Source: Clostridia bacterium
GTDB lineage: Bacteria; Bacillota_A; Clostridia; TANB77; CAG-508
Direction: 5' to 3'
Assembly (NCBI GenBank): GCA_017621295.1
Contig: JAGATI010000161.1
Span: 1 to 10,312 of the forward strand
Length of the DNA stretch: 10,312 bases
Shown: positions 6,976 through 10,312 of the stretch, one piece after another
How positions within the stretch are numbered: position 1 is the stretch's first letter
How the letters are laid out: the number at the start of each line of letters is the position of its first letter
Program-made: the position numbers and the translations under genes
The notes under the pieces: model-generated
What the model saw: only the letters and a program-made list of their open reading frames with translations
What the model was told of the DNA's origin: nothing
The model's database searches: none

Positions 6976-7027
6976 TAACAGTGTATATTAAATTAACACC
7001 ATTGACAAAGGAAGAGGTGTTTTTATT

Positions 7028-7963
7028 ATGGAAAAAATAATAAGTACAGAGGAAAGAATAAGAAGGGCAGAAGAGATATATCAAAAAAGAAGAAATCAAG
7101 GTGTTAGACTAACAGGTAATACAGTAAATATAAGCAGTAAACCAGATGTTTCTTTATTTAAAAAAATGGTTTGTAAAATCATAATTTGTATTATTATTTA
7201 TTCTGTATTTTACATGATAAAAAATTCAGGTGATTTATTTTCGCAAGATATCTTAAACAAGACTAAAGAAGTTTTATCTTATGATATGAATATTAAAGTG
7301 ATGTATGATAAAACAATAGATTATTTTAAAGGATTAAATATTAATTTTAACGAAATAAATGAAAATGAAGTAAAAAAAGATAATAATGAAAATAATAATG
7401 AAGAACAAACACAAAACGGTGATTTACAAACTGAAGGAGAAACTAATAATCAAGACGGAAATGGTCAAGATGCAAGCTATACTCTTGGTGTAGGTGGGGG
7501 AAGTGAGATATCATCAGAGGAAACATCAACTCAAGAACAAAAAAGCCAAATGGAAATTGATGCACAATATGTAAAAGATAATTACAAAATAGCTCTTCCA
7601 TTAAAAGGAACAATTACATCTAGGTTTGGACCAAGAACACCAAGTAGTATTATATCTGCAAATCATGCAGGAATAGATATAGGTGTAAATGAAGGAACGA
7701 AGATTGTTTCTGCAATGGACGGAAAAGTTATGATTTCTTCTTCACAAGGTGATTATGGAAATCATATAAAAATAGTTAGTGGCAATGTTACGACATTATA
7801 TGCTCATTGTAAAACTTTGCTAGTAAAAGAAGGTGATGAAATAAAACAGGGAATGGAAATTGCAGAAGTAGGTCAAACAGGAAGGGCAACAGGACCTCAT
7901 TTACATTTTGAAATAAGAGTAGATGATAGATTAGTTAATCCAGAATATATTTTACAGTTTTAA
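7028..7963 (+). CDS. spoIVFA: SpoIVFA-like M23-domain membrane protein
   Basis: Probable partner and regulator of the intramembrane protease SpoIVFB in the outer forespore membrane, timing activation of pro-sigma-K. The 311-aa protein has a charged cytosolic N-terminus with a helical TEERIRRAEEIYQKRR segment and one membrane helix at about 47-64. A long Asn/Gln/Glu/Gly-rich linker (about 110-176) leads to a LytM/M23 domain (about 188-305). The metal-site motifs are intact: HAGID (His213, Asp217), LYAH (His260) and GPHLHFEI (His291, His293). The assignment rests on this architecture and on the M50 gene 18 bp downstream; SpoIIQ or a cell-wall endopeptidase is the alternative. The B. subtilis protein acts as a scaffold/inhibitor. 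The start follows GAGGTG at 8-nt spacing. Confidence 0.8.
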   Translation: MEKIISTEERIRRAEEIYQKRRNQGVRLTGNTVNISSKPDVSLFKKMVCKIIICIIIYSVFYMIKNSGDLFSQDILNKTKEVLSYDMNIKVMYDKTIDYFKGLNINFNEINENEVKKDNNENNNEEQTQNGDLQTEGETNNQDGNGQDASYTLGVGGGSEISSEETSTQEQKSQMEIDAQYVKDNYKIALPLKGTITSRFGPRTPSSIISANHAGIDIGVNEGTKIVSAMDGKVMISSSQGDYGNHIKIVSGNVTTLYAHCKTLLVKEGDEIKQGMEIAEVGQTGRATGPHLHFEIRVDDRLVNPEYILQF

Positions 7964-7981
7964 AAAAGGAGTTGTTCTATC

Positions 7982-8671
7982 ATGCAAATAAAAATAGATT
8001 TAAAGATTTTTATTGTGGTTTTAATTTTTTTACTTACAAGACAATTAGAAGTATATTGTGTGATAATGTTATTTGCTATTTTACATGAATTTGGACATTT
8101 AATTACTGGGATGATATTAGGATTTAAGCCAAGAAAAATTAAAATTTTACCTGTAGGGGTATCTGCATGTTTTTATATGAACTTAAAGAACTATAATGAA
8201 AAGGTTAAATCTGCAAATATATTAGCATTAAAGAAGATAATTATTGCTATTTCAGGACCAATTACCAATTTTATTATTGCATTTGTATGTGGATTTTTTG
8301 AGATTTCATTATTTAATATATCAACAGAATTTATAGTTTTTTCTAATTTATTAATTGGATTTTTTAATTTGATACCAATTTATCCATTAGATGGAGGAAG
8401 AATTGTAAAAAGTATTATACATATAAAGGTGGGATTAAAGAAATCGTATAAATATACATATATGTTATCAAATATTACTATAATTTTTCTTACAGTTATT
8501 TCTAGTATAGCTATTTTATATTTAAAAAATATATCTATTTTAATAATTTTAATATATCTATGGATTATGGTAATTATAGAAAATAAGAGATATAATTCTA
8601 AAATGAATATATATAAATTGATAGAAAATATAGATGATAATAATGAATGTATATCTTTTGTAGAAGTTTAA
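7982..8671 (+). CDS. spoIVFB: SpoIVFB-type M50 intramembrane protease
   Basis: Site-2-protease family metalloprotease, expected to cut pro-sigma-K in the mother cell. The 229-aa protein is strongly hydrophobic with about six membrane segments. The zinc motif HEFGH (His35, Glu36, His39) lies in an early helix. The third ligand is in IPIYPLDGGR (Asp137), and SGPITNF (91-97) is typical of the family. Bacillus SpoIVFB has about 288 residues with a C-terminal CBS domain that senses ATP; this protein stops about where that domain would begin, after a short hydrophilic tail. It follows spoIVFA by 18 bp with AAAGGAG in the gap, so the two are probably one operon. Other M50 rhomboid-like or RseP-type roles are less likely, as no PDZ domain is present. 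Confidence 0.85.
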   Translation: MQIKIDLKIFIVVLIFLLTRQLEVYCVIMLFAILHEFGHLITGMILGFKPRKIKILPVGVSACFYMNLKNYNEKVKSANILALKKIIIAISGPITNFIIAFVCGFFEISLFNISTEFIVFSNLLIGFFNLIPIYPLDGGRIVKSIIHIKVGLKKSYKYTYMLSNITIIFLTVISSIAILYLKNISILIILIYLWIMVIIENKRYNSKMNIYKLIENIDDNNECISFVEV

Positions 8672-9084
8672 TGAAGCTAGTGGAATAATAGAAAAGTAAA
8701 TTTTTTTTGTATATATTGTGTGGAAATAATATTAATTTGTAATTTTTCTGAATTTAGAATGTAATATTTAGTTGTTAAATAGTCCGTCCTGAAAGATTGA
8801 TAGTATGTGTTTTTTTATATTAATGGCTCAGTCCATAATTTAAGAACTTTTAAGCTCAATTTTCGGCACCCTTCCTGTGCTCATTCCTTTAAAATAAAGG
8901 AATGCCACGGACACTTTCCAAAAATTTCGCTAAAAAGTTCTAAAATTATTCCAATCACACATTAATATAAAAAAACACATACTATCAATCTTTCAGGACT
9001 ACTCTAAAATGTTTAAATTTAGCATTTTTAAGTTGAAAGTAATTTTTAAGTAGGATAGGTTTAAGAAAAAAATATATAAATTAC
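8672..9084. other. 413-bp intergenic gap between convergent genes
   Basis: The gap separates spoIVFB (+) from mscL (-). Positions 8672-8785 are plain AT-rich DNA with a T8 run at 8701-8708 but no good stem before it. Positions 8786-8999 are a large hairpin element described separately. Positions 9000-9084 hold a 10-bp direct repeat ATTTTTAAGT (9024-9033 and 9042-9051) and a weak AAAATG/CATTTT dyad, with no clear mscL terminator. No coding region is supported. Confidence 0.7.
8786..8999. mobile_element. MITE-like 214-bp hairpin element
   Basis: Perfect 40-bp terminal inverted repeats occupy 8786-8825 (starting GTCCTGAAAGATTGATAG) and 8960-8999. The 134-bp interior is also largely self-complementary: the AAGAACTTTTAAGC region near 8842 pairs imperfectly with the segment near 8930, and the apex is ATTCCTTTA, AAA, TAAAGGAAT. 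The whole element can fold into one long hairpin. It has no ORF, consistent with a non-autonomous miniature element moved by a transposase elsewhere. I see no convincing target-site duplication. A structured RNA or bidirectional terminator role between convergent genes is an alternative. Confidence 0.7.
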
Positions 9085-9594
9085 TTAATCTTTAATAGCT
9101 TTTTCTACTAAATCGGAAGTACAATGAGGACATTTAGTAGCATTATAATTTATTTCAGAAAAACAATATGGACAGATTTTTGTTTCTGGAGTTTCTTCTT
9201 TAATTTCTTCTGTTTCTTCACTTTCTTGTTTTCCTTTTTTATTTTTTAGTAATTTTTTTGTTTTCTTATTTAATTTATCTAGTTCACCTTTAGCAATTTT
9301 TTCCATTCTTTTGTTGATAGTATTAGCAGTTTTTATTGCAATGAAAATAGAAAATGCTATAATTAGGAAATCGATTATGGCTGTTATAAAAGCACCATAT
9401 TTAATAGATGCATTTCCTACTGTAAATATTAAGTCTGAAAAATCTACTTTTCCAGTGAAAATTGCTACAGTAGGCATTATAATGTCATTAACTAATGATG
9501 TAACTATTTTTTGGAAAGCACCACCAATAATAACACCTATTGCCATATCCATTATATTTCCACGAGTTGCAAATTCTTTAAATTCCTTTAACAT
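9085..9594 (-). CDS. mscL: MscL channel with zinc-ribbon tail
   Basis: Large-conductance mechanosensitive channel that opens under hypo-osmotic shock; it acts as a pentamer in the cytoplasmic membrane. The N-terminus [26 protein letters not shown] is the MscL signature. TM1 covers about 14-45 and TM2 about 67-92. The usual protein has about 130-150 residues; here 169, because after a basic helix (about 95-122) and a Glu/Lys-rich linker there is a tail with two CPxC knuckles (Cys141, Cys144, Cys155, Cys158), a probable zinc ribbon. Its role is unknown. The start is preceded on the minus strand by AAAAGGGGGA. It is transcribed divergently from rpsF from its own promoter and converges on spoIVFB. 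Confidence 0.95.
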   Translation of the reverse strand: MLKEFKEFATRGNIMDMAIGVIIGGAFQKIVTSLVNDIIMPTVAIFTGKVDFSDLIFTVGNASIKYGAFITAIIDFLIIAFSIFIAIKTANTINKRMEKIAKGELDKLNKKTKKLLKNKKGKQESEETEEIKEETPETKICPYCFSEINYNATKCPHCTSDLVEKAIKD

Positions 9595-9626
9595 AAAAGA
9601 TCCCCCTTTTTTGCTTTATAATAATA

Positions 9627-9655
9627 ATATTACGATATTTGTAGGAAAAAGTCAA
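9627..9655 (-). promoter_or_regulatory. Sigma-A promoter for mscL
   Basis: On the minus strand, TTGACT (9655-9650) and TAATAT (9632-9627) are separated by 17 bp. Transcription would start near 9620, about 25 nt before the mscL ATG. Confidence 0.8.
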
Positions 9656-9665
9656 TAAAAAAGTG

Positions 9666-9694
9666 TTGCAAAGTATGATGAAATATGATAAAAT
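9666..9694 (+). promoter_or_regulatory. Sigma-A promoter for rpsF operon
   Basis: TTGCAA (9666-9671), 17 bp, TAAAAT (9689-9694). The predicted start near 9701 gives a leader of about 83 nt. Its -35 box is only 10 bp from the mscL -35 box on the other strand. Confidence 0.75.
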
Positions 9695-9702
9695 ACCAAT
9701 AC

Positions 9703-9783
9703 TTAGAAAAATACGAGATATTTTTCTAATCCTTACTTACATAAAAAGTGTAGGTTATAAATCCATAAGGAGGTGAAAGAATA
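9703..9783 (+). promoter_or_regulatory. Structured rpsF leader
   Basis: TTAGAAAAATA (9703-9713) pairs perfectly with TATTTTTCTAA (9719-9729) around CGAGA, at the predicted 5' end of the transcript. Downstream, ACTTACA (9735-9741) can pair with TGTAGGT (9749-9755), and CCTT just before it can pair with AAGG of the SD AAGGAGGTGA (9767-9776). This could mask the ribosome binding site. rpsF leaders in many bacteria bind S6:S18, but the conserved CCG of that motif is not present. Confidence 0.4.
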
Positions 9784-10068
9784 ATGAACAAATACGAGAG
9801 TGTTATCATTATTAATCCATCTGTAGATGAAGAAGGAGTTAAATCTTTAGTTGCAAAATTTACAGATTTGATTAATACTGATGGAAAAGTAGAAAAAGTT
9901 GATGATTTAGGAAAAAGAAAATTAGCTTATGAAGTAAAAAAACAAAAAGAAGGATATTATCAAATATTAAATTTTGAAGCTAATCCTGAATTAATAAAAG
10001 AACTTGAAAGAAATTACAGAATTACAGATGAAGTAATAAAATTCATGACAATAAAAGTTGATGAATAA
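9784..10068 (+). CDS. rpsF: 30S ribosomal protein S6
   Basis: Small-subunit protein that pairs with S18 on the platform of the 30S subunit. The 94-aa length is normal. The start MNKYESVIIINPSVDEEG, the central LGKRKLAYEVKKQKEGYY and the C-terminal ELERNYRITDEVIKFMTIKVDE are characteristic of S6, giving the ferredoxin-like fold. The start is fixed by the perfect SD AAGGAGGTGA with 7-nt spacing. It is the first gene of an operon continuing into ssb 41 bp downstream, the common rpsF-ssb-rpsR order. A promoter and a potentially SD-masking leader lie upstream. Confidence 0.98.
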   Translation: MNKYESVIIINPSVDEEGVKSLVAKFTDLINTDGKVEKVDDLGKRKLAYEVKKQKEGYYQILNFEANPELIKELERNYRITDEVIKFMTIKVDE

Positions 10069-10109
10069 TTTCGGGGGCCTTTAATTATAGAAAGGTAAGG
10101 TAGAATTAT

Positions 10110-10312
10110 ATGAATAAAGTAATTTTAATGGGTAGATTAACGAGAGATCCAGAAGTAAGATATACACAAACAAATAATACATTAGTTGCTTCTTTTTCAT
10201 TAGCTGTAAATAGAAGATTTGCACGTCCAGGAGAAGAAAGACAAGCAGATTTTATTAATATAGTAGCATGGAGCAAATTAGGAGAGTTTTGTAGTAAATA
10301 TTTTAAAAAAGG
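10110..10312 (+). CDS. ssb: Single-stranded DNA-binding protein, 3' end cut off
   Basis: Binds and protects single-stranded DNA in replication, repair and recombination. Only the first 67 codons are in the window; the frame is still open at the edge. The visible part starts MNKVILMGRLTRDPEVRYTQ and contains SFSLAVNR and ADFINIVAWSKLGEF, the classical OB-fold core of bacterial SSB; Trp56 in VAWSKL is one of the DNA-stacking positions. The ATG follows AAAGGTAAGGTAG. It lies 41 bp after rpsF in the expected ribosomal/SSB operon. The acidic C-terminal tail cannot be assessed. Confidence 0.95.
   Translation, partial: MNKVILMGRLTRDPEVRYTQTNNTLVASFSLAVNRRFARPGEERQADFINIVAWSKLGEFCSKYFKK

Noticed and set aside
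7002..7007. TTGACA as a promoter for spoIVFA
   Set aside because: It overlaps the SD region, and any -10 box would lie inside the coding sequence; no TATAAT-like hexamer is at the right distance.
8701..8708. T8 run as a spoIVFB terminator
   Set aside because: No stable GC-containing stem precedes it.
9024..9051. 10-bp direct repeat ATTTTTAAGT as an insertion footprint
   Set aside because: It is a low-complexity AT-rich sequence with an 8-bp gap between copies and nothing inserted between them; chance is sufficient.
9311..9658. 115-codon plus-strand ORF
   Set aside because: It lies antisense to mscL, which has clear family motifs, and crosses the mscL promoter; it is a shadow frame.

Overview
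The window is AT-rich with dense, strong Shine-Dalgarno sites. It carries spoIVFA/spoIVFB-type and yyaC genes, which points to an endospore-forming, low-GC Firmicute of the class Clostridia. I cannot name the genus from sequence alone.

Layout. Positions 1-259 are a regulatory region with two inverted repeats, a consensus-like sigma-A promoter and a terminator-like hairpin. guaB (IMP dehydrogenase, 260-1768) and guaA (GMP synthase, 1888-3426) follow; they are the two steps from IMP to GMP and are separated by a REPIN-like pair of inverted 29-bp repeats. A 349-bp gap then holds a near-perfect promoter and a structured leader, with its own terminator-like hairpin, ahead of a DeaD-type DEAD-box RNA helicase (3776-5353). 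Next come an unrecognised 81-aa protein, the sporulation protein YyaC (5801-6379) and an unrecognised 118-aa tail-anchored protein (6480-6836). A structured intergenic segment ending in a strong hairpin precedes a spoIVFA-spoIVFB pair (7028-8671), the M23-domain regulator and M50 intramembrane protease that activate the late mother-cell sigma factor. A 413-bp gap contains a 214-bp hairpin element with perfect 40-bp terminal inverted repeats (MITE-like). mscL lies on the minus strand (9085-9594), divergent from rpsF and a truncated ssb, the usual start of an rpsF-ssb-rpsR operon.

How the genes fit together: guaB-guaA is one purine module, yyaC and spoIVFAB are sporulation functions, and deaD, rpsF, ssb and mscL are housekeeping genes. 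I do not see a defence island, prophage, CRISPR array or biosynthetic cluster. The unusual material is mostly non-coding: the REPIN, the MITE-like hairpin and several candidate attenuator leaders. At protein level the notable points are an IMP dehydrogenase closely resembling that of the protist Tritrichomonas foetus, a SpoIVFA with an apparently complete M23 metal site, a SpoIVFB lacking the C-terminal CBS domain, and a zinc-ribbon tail on MscL.
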